From Amphritea sp. (GTDB lineage: Bacteria; Pseudomonadota; Gammaproteobacteria; Pseudomonadales; Balneatricaceae): a DNA stretch of 64,000 nt. Of this stretch, positions 27,462-36,846 are shown piece after piece. How positions within the stretch are numbered: position 1 is the stretch's first letter; each line of letters opens with the position of its first letter. Where the stretch lies: positions 301,714 through 365,713 of the forward strand of contig NZ_JADGEW010000001.1 of NCBI RefSeq assembly GCF_016744155.1. The letters run 5' to 3'. The notes beneath the pieces were generated by a model. It was not told the origin of the DNA. It worked only from the letters and a program-made list of their open reading frames with translations, and made no database searches. The translations under genes were made by a program, and so were the position numbers.

Positions 27462-29030
27462 ATGCTAATGAGTCAGCCACCGGAGAGCGCCCGGGTGAAA
27501 AAGCCAGATAGCAATAAACAATCTTCCTCTTCTGGAGGATTGATACAGTCCACCGATGTTGAGCGTAATCGGCTGTTGGCTGAGATGGCGGAACAGTCTA
27601 CCGATATGATCTCCCGGCATACGCCGGGTGATTGGCGTTTTATCTATGCCTCTCCTGCGGTAACGCACCTGTTGGGCTACAGCGTCGAAGAGATTGTCGG
27701 TATGTCTGCCTATGAGTTGTACCACCCCGATGATGTCGAAGATTTTAAGCGGCGTTCGCCCAGTGTCAGCTATGAAAGGGGGCTGTACACCCATAATTAT
27801 CGATTTCGCTGTAAAGATGGCCACTATACCTGGTTAGAAAGTACCAGCCGCTCGATTCGAGATGCGGCTACTGATGAACTGAAAGAAATTTTAGTCGTTT
27901 CCCGGGATGTTAGTCAGCGTATCAATGCTGAACAGGCTAATCGTCGCCTGGCCAGGGTGCTGGAGCACAGTAGTGATCTAGTGGCTTTCGTTACTCCGGA
28001 TCACCGGGTCAGCCAGTTAAATGAAGCGGCCAGAGATGCTTTGGGACTCGAGGTTAGCGGTCATGATCCTCTACAATTAAAAATGCTATTTACCCCTGAA
28101 AGTTACTCGCTGTTACAGCAACAGGCCTTTCCTGAAGCCCATGATCAGGGAAGCTGGCGAGGAGAGGCGGACATGTACAGCAGGATTCATCAGCAGGCTA
28201 TTCCTGTGATGTTAGAAGTGCTGGCACATCGGACCTTGGATAACCGGCTGGAATATTTTTCAACCGTAGCGAGGGATATGACGGCGATTAAGCAGGCTGA
28301 AGCGAAACAGCAGCAATATCAGCAGGAGATTGATCATGCTGCACGGCTGATTACGATGGGAGAGATGGCGACGGGTCTGGCCCATGAGATTAACCAGCCT
28401 TTGACCGCTGTGGTGAATTACGTACGGGGCATTCAACGGCGTTTGCAAACGGATCGTGAATCTGCCCTTGATGATATCGAACAGCCATTGGAACGGATAG
28501 GGAATACGGCATTGCGGGCCGGTGAGATTGTTCGCCGGATGATGGATTTTACCCGTAAAAGCGACCCGAAATGGGAGCTGTTGGAGCTGAACTCTTTAGT
28601 TAACGATCTAATCGGTTTCTGTGGCAGTGCGGCTAAACGGCATAATGTGGTGCTGGAAAATGGCTTGCCTGAAAATATACCCGCGGTATACGCTGACCGG
28701 ATTCAACTCGAACAAATACTACTGAATCTTCTGCTCAATGGTATAGAGGCTTGTCACCGTGCAGATCATCGGGCACCACTTAAGGTGTGGCTTGAGGCTT
28801 CTACGGATAAAACAGATCAGGTTATAATCTCGGTGCTGGATCAGGGGCCGGGCTTGCCGGTGGATGATCCGGAGCAGTTGTTTGAGCAGTTTTTTACCAC
28901 TAAGGCTGACGGGCTTGGTATGGGACTGGCGATAAGTCGTACTCTGATAGAACGGCATGGGGGACAACTGCAGGCAGAAAACCGTGCTGATGATGGTGCG
29001 AAGTTTAGCTTTATTCTGTCCACAACATAG
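27462..29030 (+). CDS. Cytoplasmic PAS-domain sensor histidine kinase
   Basis: A 522-residue kinase with no membrane segment. Two PAS domains (about 45-165 and 170-280) are followed by a phosphoacceptor helix LAHEINQPLTAVVNYVRG with the His, then the ATPase part: N box LLLNGIEACH, G1 DQGPGLP, G2 GLGMGLAISRTLIERHGG. ATG 27462 is chosen because GGGAGGA precedes it, though the frame extends to 27447. Next to a FixJ-type regulator, so it forms a FixL/FixJ-like pair. No heme-ligand His typical of FixL is evident; signal unknown. It may control the acyl-CoA genes before it. Confidence 0.9.
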   Translation: MLMSQPPESARVKKPDSNKQSSSSGGLIQSTDVERNRLLAEMAEQSTDMISRHTPGDWRFIYASPAVTHLLGYSVEEIVGMSAYELYHPDDVEDFKRRSPSVSYERGLYTHNYRFRCKDGHYTWLESTSRSIRDAATDELKEILVVSRDVSQRINAEQANRRLARVLEHSSDLVAFVTPDHRVSQLNEAARDALGLEVSGHDPLQLKMLFTPESYSLLQQQAFPEAHDQGSWRGEADMYSRIHQQAIPVMLEVLAHRTLDNRLEYFSTVARDMTAIKQAEAKQQQYQQEIDHAARLITMGEMATGLAHEINQPLTAVVNYVRGIQRRLQTDRESALDDIEQPLERIGNTALRAGEIVRRMMDFTRKSDPKWELLELNSLVNDLIGFCGSAAKRHNVVLENGLPENIPAVYADRIQLEQILLNLLLNGIEACHRADHRAPLKVWLEASTDKTDQVIISVLDQGPGLPVDDPEQLFEQFFTTKADGLGMGLAISRTLIERHGGQLQAENRADDGAKFSFILSTT

Positions 29031-29072
29031 TAGAATTGATAACCAACGTTATTAGCAAATGATAAGAGTGAA

Positions 29073-29699
29073 ATGGCTGAGCAGACTGTATACGTAGTTG
29101 ATGATGATTGGGATGTACGGGATTCCCTGCAATGGTTACTCGAATCGGTAGGCCTGAAAGTGGTCTCGTTCGAAAATGCGCAGGCTTTTCTGGATAGCTT
29201 TGAGCCTGGTTCAAGTGGCTGTATTCTGATGGATGTACGGATGCCGGGTTTGAGTGGTATTAGCGCACAGAAGAAGCTTCCCGATTACCATGTCGATATC
29301 CCCCTGATTATGATCTCCGGCCATGGCAGTGTGGATATGGCGGTAACGGCCATGACTCAGGGTGCCCGCACCTTCATCGAAAAGCCTTTTAATGATCAGT
29401 TACTGCTGGATCATGTTCAGCAGGCACTGGCGCAGGATCTGGCTCAACGGGACGGACAACAGAAGCTACAGTCGGTACAGCAGCACTTTGCGGCGTTGAC
29501 TAAACGTGAACGTCAGGTGTTTGAGCAGGTTGCTCAGGGCCTTGCGAATCAGGATATCGCCGAGGTGTTGGGCATTAATCGCAAAACAGTCGAAGGTCAT
29601 CGGGCTAATCTGATGAGCAAGATGGCGGCGCAGTCTCTGCCTGAATTAATCCAGATGGCGATTAGCCTGGATTTAATTTCGGGTTATACCGGGCAGTAA
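29073..29699 (+). CDS. FixJ-family response regulator
   Basis: A 208-residue two-domain regulator. The receiver domain has the acidic pair DDDW near the start and the phosphoacceptor Asp in CILMDVRMPGLSG (about residue 54), with Lys in FIEKPFND. The C-terminal LuxR-type HTH is LTKRERQVFEQVAQGLANQDIA and NRKTVEGHRANLMSKM. It lies 42 bp behind the histidine kinase gene and should be its partner. Targets are not visible. Confidence 0.92.
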   Translation: MAEQTVYVVDDDWDVRDSLQWLLESVGLKVVSFENAQAFLDSFEPGSSGCILMDVRMPGLSGISAQKKLPDYHVDIPLIMISGHGSVDMAVTAMTQGARTFIEKPFNDQLLLDHVQQALAQDLAQRDGQQKLQSVQQHFAALTKRERQVFEQVAQGLANQDIAEVLGINRKTVEGHRANLMSKMAAQSLPELIQMAISLDLISGYTGQ

Positions 29700-29774
29700 G
29701 CACTGTTCGGACGCTATTGTGTGCTGATTTCTGTGTCTGTAGCTCTATTCTGAGCTGCGGGTTAGTATGATTAG

Positions 29775-30617
29775 TTATCTCGGAGAGGGTGCGGCGCTTT
29801 CCCAAGCGTGAATCGCCTGTTTTCGTTCAGCCCCCCAGCGATAATTTCCACTTACTCCACTCTCCCTGATTACCCGGTGACAAGGGATCAGAAATCCAAT
29901 GTTATTGGCACCCACTGCGCTACCGATAGCCCGCTGTGCTTTAGGGGATCCGGCCGTTTTAGCTAGCTGAGAATAGGAAATAAACTGCCCCTGTGTGGTT
30001 TGTAACAGGGCTTCCCAGACTTTCATCTGAAAATTAGTGCCCCGCAGTAACAGATGTAATTTTCCAGGTTGTGGCGTAGTGGGAAAAATCTGTCCGGTTA
30101 GCAGCATTGCCTGCTGTTTATCTTCCTGAGTGGTGGCGTTAGGCCATTGGTTAAACAGTTCTTCAAGTCTGCTTTGCAGGTCATCATCACAGAAGGCCAG
30201 ATAGCAAACCCCCCGGTCGGTCCAACCAAATAGCGCCAGACCAAATGGCGTAGGCGCTGAACCATAATACAAAGTAACGCCCTCGCCTCCTGATTTGATC
30301 TCTCCCGGTGTCATCGCTTCACAGCTGATCATCAAATCATGCAGTCGACTGCCCCCGGAGAGCCCGGCAGCTAACGCAGCATCAAGGGTATTAGCTGACT
30401 TTTTTAATGCGACCAGGGCGTGTTCTTTAGTGAGGTATTGAAGAAAACGTTTCGGAGATATGCCCGCCCAGGCACTAAAGAGCCGCTGCAAATGATGCTC
30501 GCTAAGGTTTACAGCGGCTGCTACCTCGGCCAATTCGGGCTGGTTTTTCGCATGGCAGCGAATATAACGTATCGCAGCGGCGATGGTCTCATACTGCTGT
30601 ATTGATTTGTCAGACAT
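29775..30617 (-). CDS. AraC-HTH/methylated-DNA-cysteine methyltransferase fusion
   Basis: A 280-residue fusion of an AraC-type HTH (about 1-100, containing AEVAAAVNLSEHHLQRLFSAW) and an O6-alkylguanine-DNA alkyltransferase domain with the active-site PCHRVIRESG (Cys accepts the methyl group) and GNYRWGAERK after it. It lacks the N-terminal Cys4 zinc domain of full Ada, so it cannot sense phosphotriesters that way. ATG 30617 is preferred over the upstream GTG at 30680: GGAGG lies 8 bases before it. It overlaps the end of the EamA transporter gene by 8 bp, so the two are coupled. Confidence 0.88.
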   Translation of the reverse strand: MSDKSIQQYETIAAAIRYIRCHAKNQPELAEVAAAVNLSEHHLQRLFSAWAGISPKRFLQYLTKEHALVALKKSANTLDAALAAGLSGGSRLHDLMISCEAMTPGEIKSGGEGVTLYYGSAPTPFGLALFGWTDRGVCYLAFCDDDLQSRLEELFNQWPNATTQEDKQQAMLLTGQIFPTTPQPGKLHLLLRGTNFQMKVWEALLQTTQGQFISYSQLAKTAGSPKAQRAIGSAVGANNIGFLIPCHRVIRESGVSGNYRWGAERKQAIHAWESAAPSPR

Positions 30618-31503
30618 TGGCAGGCCTCCGTTTACGCCAGAGATTGAGGGGATTGAATCCGGTGACCAATGCAACACCACCCAGCACGATCAGCGCGCCG
30701 GTAATCGTATGCCAACCGATCGGCTCATCGAGAAACAGGTGTCCCCAGAGTACACCGAATACGGGGACCATAAAGACGACGGTGAGTGCGGAAGCCGCGC
30801 CAATATCTGCGATCAGTTTGAAGTAGAGCAGATAAGCGATACCGGTACAGAAAATACCCAGTAGCAACACCGAACCGATAATCTGGGGTTCGTTACTAAC
30901 TTGGGCCGGAAACAGAGGCAACAATGGGAGCAGTAGAAAAGTGCCAGCCCACATGCTGCCGTGGGCATTGGCGAAAGGCTCAACACTGTCCGCTCCCTGG
31001 GCGTAGCAGGTGGCGACGCCATAGCTGACTGCGGCGCTAAGCGCTGCTGCAATAGCCACCCAGGAGCCCTTTTCTAACAGTGCTGGATCGAAACCAAGTA
31101 GCAGGCCAACGCCGCAGATACCGGCTAATAGTCCGGTAACTACCTTCAGGGTCATCGGCTTGTTGAAACGTAATGCGATCAACAGAGTTCCCCAGATCGG
31201 AGCGGTAGCGTTGAGGATTGAGAGCAGTGAAGCGGATAAAGTCTGGGCGGCATAGGCGAGCAAGAGAAAGGGGAGTGCGGAGTTAAACCAGCCAAGCACG
31301 CAGTAGTGCTTCCAGTGTTGTCGGATGTTGAGGTTGCGCTTTAATAACAGAGCAATTACCAGCAGAAATAGGGCTGCCAGTAACAGGCGCAGCTCTATCA
31401 GAATAGCCGGACCGATAACGGGCGCTGCAATTCGCATAAACAGAAACGAGGCACCCCATAGGGCGGCAAGAAGCAGAAGTTGCAGCAGGCTTTTGAAATT
31501 CAT
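30610..31503 (-). CDS. EamA-family transporter
   Basis: A 297-residue membrane protein with ten helices in two EamA repeats (first: LLLAALWGASFLFMRIAAPVIG; second: AALSAAVSYGVATCYAQG). It is a drug/metabolite transporter-type exporter with unknown substrate. The downstream AraC/Ogt gene starts within its last codons, an unusual pairing that may couple export with response to alkylating agents, though co-transcription could be accidental. It starts 124 bp before the end of hemW, which runs in the same direction. Confidence 0.86.
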   Translation of the reverse strand: MNFKSLLQLLLLAALWGASFLFMRIAAPVIGPAILIELRLLLAALFLLVIALLLKRNLNIRQHWKHYCVLGWFNSALPFLLLAYAAQTLSASLLSILNATAPIWGTLLIALRFNKPMTLKVVTGLLAGICGVGLLLGFDPALLEKGSWVAIAAALSAAVSYGVATCYAQGADSVEPFANAHGSMWAGTFLLLPLLPLFPAQVSNEPQIIGSVLLLGIFCTGIAYLLYFKLIADIGAASALTVVFMVPVFGVLWGHLFLDEPIGWHTITGALIVLGGVALVTGFNPLNLWRKRRPANV

Positions 31504-31627
31504 ATCCCTAGTCCATTCGATTCAACAGGGATAGTTTCGGTGTTTTAATCGGGTGACGCTACCCGATTCTTGCTCTATCTTCTCAAATCTTCATCTTTTG
31601 ACGCAGATTACTTCTACGCAGGGAGGG

Positions 31628-32767
31628 TTAATCGAGAAACTGTTCGAGCAGATCATTGAGGAACAGACGTCCCCGGGGGGATGGCGCAAGAATACCGGAA
31701 TCGGTTTGCATCAGCCCTGCGTGACGGCTTTTATCTAACAGACTGGATATGGAGTCCAGTGATAACCCGGTACGCTGACTGAAAAGGTCGCTGTTGACGC
31801 CATCGGTCAGGCGCAGGGCGTTCATCATAAATTCAAAAGGGCGTTCCTGTTGACTGATATCCTGTTCGCCGGAGATCGGATTCAACGCATCCATATAAGC
31901 TTTAGGTTGGCGTTGCTTCCAACGGCGGGTAATCCGGTTCTGTTCGGGCCAGGTTATTTTTTGGTGGGCGCCGGCACCGATTCCCAGATAATCACCAAAC
32001 TGCCAGTAATTAAGGTTATGTTGCGACCGTTGCTCGGGCTGACTGTAGGCGGAGATCTCATACTGCTGATAACCGTGATCGGCTAGCAACGCTTGCCCCT
32101 GTTCCTGAATTGCCCAGAGTGTTTCATCTTTTGGCAATTTAGGCGGCCGGCTAAAAAACTCGGTATTGGGTTCGATGGTCAGCTGATACCAGGATAGGTG
32201 GCTGGGTTGTAGATCTATCGCTTGTTGCAGGTCTGTCAGTGCGGTTTCCGGAGTCTGGTCAGGTAAACCGTGCATCAGATCCAGATTGAAATTATCAAAG
32301 CCTATCTCGCGTGCTTTACCGGCGGCATGCAGGGCGTCGTGACGGTTGTGTATCCGTCCCAGCTGCTGCAGCCGGGCACTGTCAAAACTCTGCACGCCGA
32401 TTGAGAGGCGGTTAACCCCTGCTTCTCTGAATCCGGCAAAGCGTTCCTGCTCGAAAGTCCCCGGGTTTGCTTCCATGGTGATCTCAGCAGAGGCCGATAG
32501 GGGTGTAAGACTAGCAACGCCGTTGAGGATCTGTTTGATCCCCTGAGCATCAAACAGGCTTGGGGTGCCGCCGCCAATAAAGATGGTCTCAATCTGGCGG
32601 CCCTGTACGCCGGGAAGTTCTGCCTCAAGATCGCGCAGCAGCGCGTCAATATAACGCTGTTGAGGGATCTCACCGGTTACTGCATGGGAGTTGAAATCAC
32701 AGTAGGGGCACTTACGCACACACCAGGGGATATGGAGATAGAGCGATAGCGGCGGTAGGCTGAACAT
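31628..32767 (-). CDS. hemW: Radical SAM heme chaperone HemW
   Basis: A 379-residue protein related to oxygen-independent coproporphyrinogen oxidase but of the HemW type (heme-binding chaperone). The [4Fe-4S] motif CVRKCPYC (C-x3-C-x2-C) is near residue 16, followed by FIGGGTPSLF and the SIGVQSFD block typical of the family; the C-terminal HemN domain ends the protein. ATG 32767 is chosen because TTG 32782 lies inside the end of rdgB and a GAGAAAG site precedes the ATG. Follows rdgB, as in many gammaproteobacteria. Confidence 0.93.
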   Translation of the reverse strand: MFSLPPLSLYLHIPWCVRKCPYCDFNSHAVTGEIPQQRYIDALLRDLEAELPGVQGRQIETIFIGGGTPSLFDAQGIKQILNGVASLTPLSASAEITMEANPGTFEQERFAGFREAGVNRLSIGVQSFDSARLQQLGRIHNRHDALHAAGKAREIGFDNFNLDLMHGLPDQTPETALTDLQQAIDLQPSHLSWYQLTIEPNTEFFSRPPKLPKDETLWAIQEQGQALLADHGYQQYEISAYSQPEQRSQHNLNYWQFGDYLGIGAGAHQKITWPEQNRITRRWKQRQPKAYMDALNPISGEQDISQQERPFEFMMNALRLTDGVNSDLFSQRTGLSLDSISSLLDKSRHAGLMQTDSGILAPSPRGRLFLNDLLEQFLD

Positions 32768-32778
32768 CTCAGACTTTC

Positions 32779-33378
32779 TCAAAGGTAATTTGGAATCATC
32801 TTGATCAGCTGCTGTACAGCCTGGCCCCGATGACTGATTCTGTTTTTCTGTTCAGAGGGGAGCTGAGCCGATGCGATATCAAGCCCGGGCACTAGAAACA
32901 GAGGGTCATAGCCGAAACCATTTTCCCCTTGCGGATGAGACAAAATCTGTCCTTCCCAGGTTCCCTGACAGATTAACGGAGTTGGGTCTTCAGCGTGGCG
33001 CATGAATACCAGAACACAACGGAATCTGGCGCTACGTTCTTCCGGCGACATCCCTTCCAGTAAGCGTAGAAGTCTGGTGTTGTTTTCAGCATCGGAGGCA
33101 CCGGCACCGGCAAAGCGAGCGGAATAGATTCCCGGAGCGCCTTTAAGCGCATCCACTTCCAGTCCTGAATCATCCGCCAGGGAGGGTAAGCCAGTTAACT
33201 GGCAGGCGTGGCGGGCTTTAAGGATAGCGTTCTCAACAAAGCTCAGTCCGGTCTCTTCGGCATCCGGTACATTGAATTCTGATTGCGGCAGTACTTCAAC
33301 GCCGAGCTCTCCCAGGACCTGATTAAACTCTCTCAGTTTGCCTTTGTTACCGCTGGCAAGGACGATTTGACGGGACAT
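32779..33378 (-). CDS. rdgB: dITP/XTP pyrophosphatase RdgB
   Basis: A 199-residue Ham1/RdgB house-cleaning enzyme that hydrolyses non-canonical purine triphosphates (dITP, XTP) to monophosphates, protecting DNA. The start IVLASGNKGKLREF is the Ser-x-Asn-x-x-Lys signature; LADDSGLEVDAL holds the catalytic acid pair; GFGYDPLFLVPG is the base-binding loop; KNRISHRGQA near the end is the conserved His/Arg block. Directly upstream of hemW, with 11 bp between stop and the hemW ATG. Confidence 0.96.
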   Translation of the reverse strand: MSRQIVLASGNKGKLREFNQVLGELGVEVLPQSEFNVPDAEETGLSFVENAILKARHACQLTGLPSLADDSGLEVDALKGAPGIYSARFAGAGASDAENNTRLLRLLEGMSPEERSARFRCVLVFMRHAEDPTPLICQGTWEGQILSHPQGENGFGYDPLFLVPGLDIASAQLPSEQKNRISHRGQAVQQLIKMIPNYL

Positions 33379-33429
33379 AAAGTATCCTTAGTTCAAATTC
33401 TTTTTTAACTATCAGTGGGTAGCGAACAG

Positions 33430-33903
33430 CTAGTCGACGTAAAAACGCTGCTCAAAATTGATGCTGTAAGCTGGCTGATTTGGATCAGGTTGTACCTGCA
33501 AGCTAAAGCGCAGAACCTGATCGTCGGTAAAACCAAAGTCGCCGATATAATAGAGCGCGTTAGTTTCATCTACTTTCAGAAAGCTCAGTTCCTGCTTTTG
33601 TGAGATCAGGTTGACCACCTCGCCTTTGACAATAGCCGAAACTGGCTTGGTCGTGCCGTCGGCCTGTTTTTGCAGTACAGATATGTTCAGCAAACCTTTA
33701 GTTTTACTACGCTTGATGCCATAGGATTGTGCTACGTCCGGTTGGATGAAGCTGCTGTTAAAGGCGTTATAGTGAATCATGTAATCGCCGTGGGAGACCA
33801 TCTGCTCGGCACTACTAAGGGGTGAAACGAGCAAGCCGGCAATGACTACCAGCGTGGCACAAAACCTTTTACTAAAGCGTTTGCATAAGGTTGATACTTT
33901 CAT
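33430..33903 (-). CDS. DUF4426 periplasmic protein
   Basis: A 157-residue secreted protein. Residues 1-32 form a signal peptide (basic start, hydrophobic core, cleavage after LSSA). The mature part is all-beta-looking, beginning EQMVSHGDYMIHYNAFNSSF and containing a central LLNISVLQKQADGTTKPV block, matching the DUF4426 family found in this location in Pseudomonas. The function is unknown. It lies 10 bp behind metW and 51 bp before rdgB, so it is carried in the metX-metW-DUF4426-rdgB-hemW series. Confidence 0.85.
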   Translation of the reverse strand: MKVSTLCKRFSKRFCATLVVIAGLLVSPLSSAEQMVSHGDYMIHYNAFNSSFIQPDVAQSYGIKRSKTKGLLNISVLQKQADGTTKPVSAIVKGEVVNLISQKQELSFLKVDETNALYYIGDFGFTDDQVLRFSLQVQPDPNQPAYSINFEQRFYVD

Positions 33904-33913
33904 TATTTGCTCC

Positions 33914-34504
33914 CTATCGGGTGATTCGGTAAATGGCGACTTCGCCCAGCATATTGGGCCACAAGCGGATCGACCAGTGATGCTTATGTTCGTTGTCCAC
34001 TACGGTTCGTTCGAGGATATGTATGTTGCGCTCAACGCACAGCTGCTCAAAATCTTTGAACGTACAGAAGTGAATATTAGGTGTGTTATACCAAGTATAG
34101 GGCAGGAACTTAGAAACCGGCATTCTGCCACGAAAAGCAAGATAGCCCCGTGCGCGCCAATGGCCAAAGTTAGGAAAAGTGACAATACACTCTTTACCGA
34201 TACGCAGCATTTCGTCGACGATCTGGTCCGGGTGGTACATGACCTGAAGCGCCTGGGTCATAATGACGGTATCGAAACTGCTGTCCTGGATGCTGGCCAG
34301 TCCTTCATCGATATTTTTCTCGACTACATTAATACCTTTCTCAATACAGGTCGTAATATTGTCGTGATCAAACTCGACACCATAGCCCGTAATGTTTTTT
34401 TCCTGTTGCAGATATGCCAATAACTCGCCATCACCGCACCCCAGATCCAACACTTTGCTGTTGGGGGTTATCCAATCCTGAATAATGTCCAGATCAGCAC
34501 GCAT
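33914..34504 (-). CDS. metW: Methionine biosynthesis protein MetW
   Basis: A 196-residue class I methyltransferase-fold protein. The SAM-type motif is VLDLGCGDGELLAYL (about 19-33), followed by an acidic strand YGVEFDHDNI. MetW partners MetX: in Pseudomonas-type bacteria both are needed for acylation of homoserine. Its start overlaps the metX stop by one base (TGATG). The exact role of MetW, whether it stimulates MetX or methylates something, is not settled. Confidence 0.94.
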   Translation of the reverse strand: MRADLDIIQDWITPNSKVLDLGCGDGELLAYLQQEKNITGYGVEFDHDNITTCIEKGINVVEKNIDEGLASIQDSSFDTVIMTQALQVMYHPDQIVDEMLRIGKECIVTFPNFGHWRARGYLAFRGRMPVSKFLPYTWYNTPNIHFCTFKDFEQLCVERNIHILERTVVDNEHKHHWSIRLWPNMLGEVAIYRITR

Positions 34505-35670
34505 CAGTTATTCTCCTTGCCAGTCTGAGGAATATCAGCAACGACCTGTTTCATATAGGCTGAAAAAATATCCATATAGCGGGGATTGGGTATCAGGAAT
34601 GCATCATGACCGTTATGGGAGTCGATCTCTGCATAGCTGACTCGTTTTTCAGCAGTGACCAAAGCGTCGACAATTTCCCGGGAGCGTTCCGGTGAGAAAC
34701 GCCAGTCGGTGGTAAATGAGATCACCATAAACTTGCATTGTACGTTGCTAACTGCCGCCGCCAGATTGTGATCGTGGTCCGCCGCGGGATCGAAGTAATC
34801 CAGCGCTTTAGTCATCAATAGATAGGTATTGGCGTCGAACGCTTTGGAGAACTGCTCACCTTGATAGCGAAGATAGGATTCAATTTCGAACTGTGGATTA
34901 AAATCATAACTGATTTTTCCCTCACGAAGTTCGCGGCCGAATTTTTCTCGCATGCCGTCATCGGACAGGTAGGTGATATGGCCAAGCATCCGAGCCAGCA
35001 TCAGCCCCGTTTTCGGCACCTTGCCGTTTTCGTAGAAGTGTCCATTATTAAAATCTGGGTCACGGGAAATTGCCTGCCGGGCTACCTCATTAAAGGCGAT
35101 GTTCTGGGCGCTGAGTTTTGGCGCGGCGGCGATAACCATGCAGTGGCGTAATCGTTGTGGATAGTCGATTGCCCATTGCAGTGCTTGCATTCCCCCGAGG
35201 CTGCCGCCAACGATCGCTGCCCATTGGTGGATACCGAAGTGATCTGCTAGTCGTGCCTGGCTTTCAACCCAGTCAGCGACAGTCATAATTGGGAAGTCCG
35301 GGCCAAAAGGTTTATCGGTTTCCGGATTGGTACTCCGAGGGCCGGTTGAACCATGGCAACCGCCCAGATTATTCAGGCCGATGACAAAGAACTTGTCGGT
35401 GTCGATCGGCTTTCCAGGCCCTATAGCCGAGTCCCACCATCCGGGTTTTTTGTCATCGGGGCTGTGATAGCCAGCTAAATGGTGGTTGCCAGACAGTGCA
35501 TGGCACACCAGTACGGCGTTAGATGCATCCGCATTCAGGCTGCCATAGGTTTCAATGACTAAGTCGTAGCTGTCTAATTGTCGACCACAGGCCAGTGCCA
35601 GGGGCTGGTCAAAATGGATAGTCTGCGGTGTGACGATACCGACAGAATCTTCAGGAATGGATTGAGGCAT
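34504..35670 (-). CDS. metX: Homoserine O-acyltransferase MetX
   Basis: A 388-residue alpha/beta-hydrolase that acylates homoserine, the first step specific to methionine synthesis. [11 protein letters not shown] is the oxyanion region, the nucleophile is in [15 protein letters not shown] (Ser), and [12 protein letters not shown] near the end has the catalytic His. The start used is ATG 35670 (AGTGAGA in front) rather than the GTG at 35679. Which acyl-CoA it uses (acetyl or succinyl) depends on a few residues and cannot be decided here; in gammaproteobacteria with MetW it is often succinyl. Confidence 0.93.
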   Translation of the reverse strand: MPQSIPEDSVGIVTPQTIHFDQPLALACGRQLDSYDLVIETYGSLNADASNAVLVCHALSGNHHLAGYHSPDDKKPGWWDSAIGPGKPIDTDKFFVIGLNNLGGCHGSTGPRSTNPETDKPFGPDFPIMTVADWVESQARLADHFGIHQWAAIVGGSLGGMQALQWAIDYPQRLRHCMVIAAAPKLSAQNIAFNEVARQAISRDPDFNNGHFYENGKVPKTGLMLARMLGHITYLSDDGMREKFGRELREGKISYDFNPQFEIESYLRYQGEQFSKAFDANTYLLMTKALDYFDPAADHDHNLAAAVSNVQCKFMVISFTTDWRFSPERSREIVDALVTAEKRVSYAEIDSHNGHDAFLIPNPRYMDIFSAYMKQVVADIPQTGKENN

Positions 35671-35811
35671 AATTCTCACTTAACGCTGATAACTCGAAAA
35701 AAGATGTTGCTGAAAGACCGGGTCAAGCTTCACATTTCGTACAGCAAAGCCTGGCTATCTAAAATCAGATAACCAGTAGGGCGGTAGTCATGTTGAGGTC
35801 TCAGTATCACT

Positions 35812-36105
35812 TTAGTTGTGCTCAATCGTTAATATTTGGGGAATCTTTTTGGGGCTTTCGATCCGAACCCTTTTCTGCCGGCCCAGCTCACCACTGAGTA
35901 TGCTGACTGCACTTTTGGCTACGCCAAATTGCTTTGCCAGGAACTTTACCAGATGGACGTTGGCTTTGCCCTCTATTGGCGGCGCGGTGATGCGAATTTT
36001 AACACTCTCATCATGCAGACCAACAATAGCATCATTACTGGCTTTGGGTTGCAGGTGGCAATTGAGTATCAGATTGCCGTCCTGCCAAGTATAAAAGCTT
36101 CCCAT
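35812..36105 (-). CDS. UPF0235 (DUF167) family protein YggU
   Basis: A 97-residue basic protein of the DUF167 family. It contains [19 protein letters not shown] and [24 protein letters not shown], the highly conserved block that forms the family's beta-alpha core. The function is unknown. It directly follows the yggT gene (8 bp), as in most gammaproteobacteria. Confidence 0.9.
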   Translation of the reverse strand: MGSFYTWQDGNLILNCHLQPKASNDAIVGLHDESVKIRITAPPIEGKANVHLVKFLAKQFGVAKSAVSILSGELGRQKRVRIESPKKIPQILTIEHN

Positions 36106-36113
36106 CTACGATC

Positions 36114-36671
36114 TCAGAGGAGAAATTGAGTCAAATTACTCAGCTGCGAACGGGCGATTTGAATAGTAATAAAGATCAGAATAGGCGACAGATCTAACCC
36201 TCCCAGCGAAGGAATTACTCTGCGCGCAAGTCCAAATACTGGTTCAGTCAGTTGGGTAATCAGCTGAGGCCCCGGGTGATAACTACCGGGAGCAACCCAG
36301 CTGATAATCACGGAACCGATAACCGCATAAAAATAGATATTCAGAATCGTATCAAATACACCAACACCGGAAAGCACCAGCATAGCGGTTAGATTGCTAC
36401 CGATACCTTGCCCTTTAAGCAGCAGTATCAGGCTCCAGGTTGCCAGATTGATCAGAAAGGCCAGCACCAGCGGAGACAGATCGATATTAGCGGGTCGTGG
36501 AATAATACGCTGTAGTGGTACTAATGGCGCCGAAGTAACCTTTACCACTGCTTGTGCAATCGGGTTGTAATAATCAGCTTTGGCCAGCTGAAGTAGAAAG
36601 CGCAGAACTACAATAAACACATAAAGCTGACCGAACAGCTGGATTATTGAACTGATAGGATCCTGTCCCAT
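36114..36671 (-). CDS. YggT family membrane protein
   Basis: A 185-residue inner-membrane protein made of two similar halves, each with a hydrophobic pair of helices around a short polar motif: the first half has YIVVLRFLLQL and PLVPLQRIIPRP, the second YFYAVIGSVIISWVAPG and PVFGLARRVIPSLGGLDLSP. This internal duplication is typical of YggT. Members are linked with cell-division site or osmotic functions in some bacteria, but no activity is established. A 175 bp gap separates it from the upstream proC. Confidence 0.88.
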   Translation of the reverse strand: MGQDPISSIIQLFGQLYVFIVVLRFLLQLAKADYYNPIAQAVVKVTSAPLVPLQRIIPRPANIDLSPLVLAFLINLATWSLILLLKGQGIGSNLTAMLVLSGVGVFDTILNIYFYAVIGSVIISWVAPGSYHPGPQLITQLTEPVFGLARRVIPSLGGLDLSPILIFITIQIARSQLSNLTQFLL

Positions 36672-36771
36672 TGTTTCAGTACCTGTTGGATAAAATTTAT
36701 GGGTTGGTTTGTCTTAATGCCTGAATAGATAGCACCAGAGTCTTTAAACTATAAGTACAACAAGAGTATAG

Positions 36772-36810
36772 AGCCTTTCCCGGTGACTATGAACCTGAGA
36801 AAGGCTTTTT
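36772..36810 (+). terminator. Hairpin followed by T-run between proC and yggT
   Basis: Arms at 36772-36779 and 36799-36806 are perfect 8-base complements with a 19-base loop, and five T follow on the plus strand. No plus-strand gene ends here, so if it acts it would stop antisense transcription; on the minus strand no T-run is present. Weak call. Confidence 0.3.
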
Positions 36811-36846
36811 ATATCATCTGGTTATTGGTTGGGTTATTTCCCGAAC

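Noticed and set aside
33842-34423. Plus-strand frame of 193 codons opposite metW
   Set aside because: Antisense to a well-supported gene, no domain and no ribosome site.
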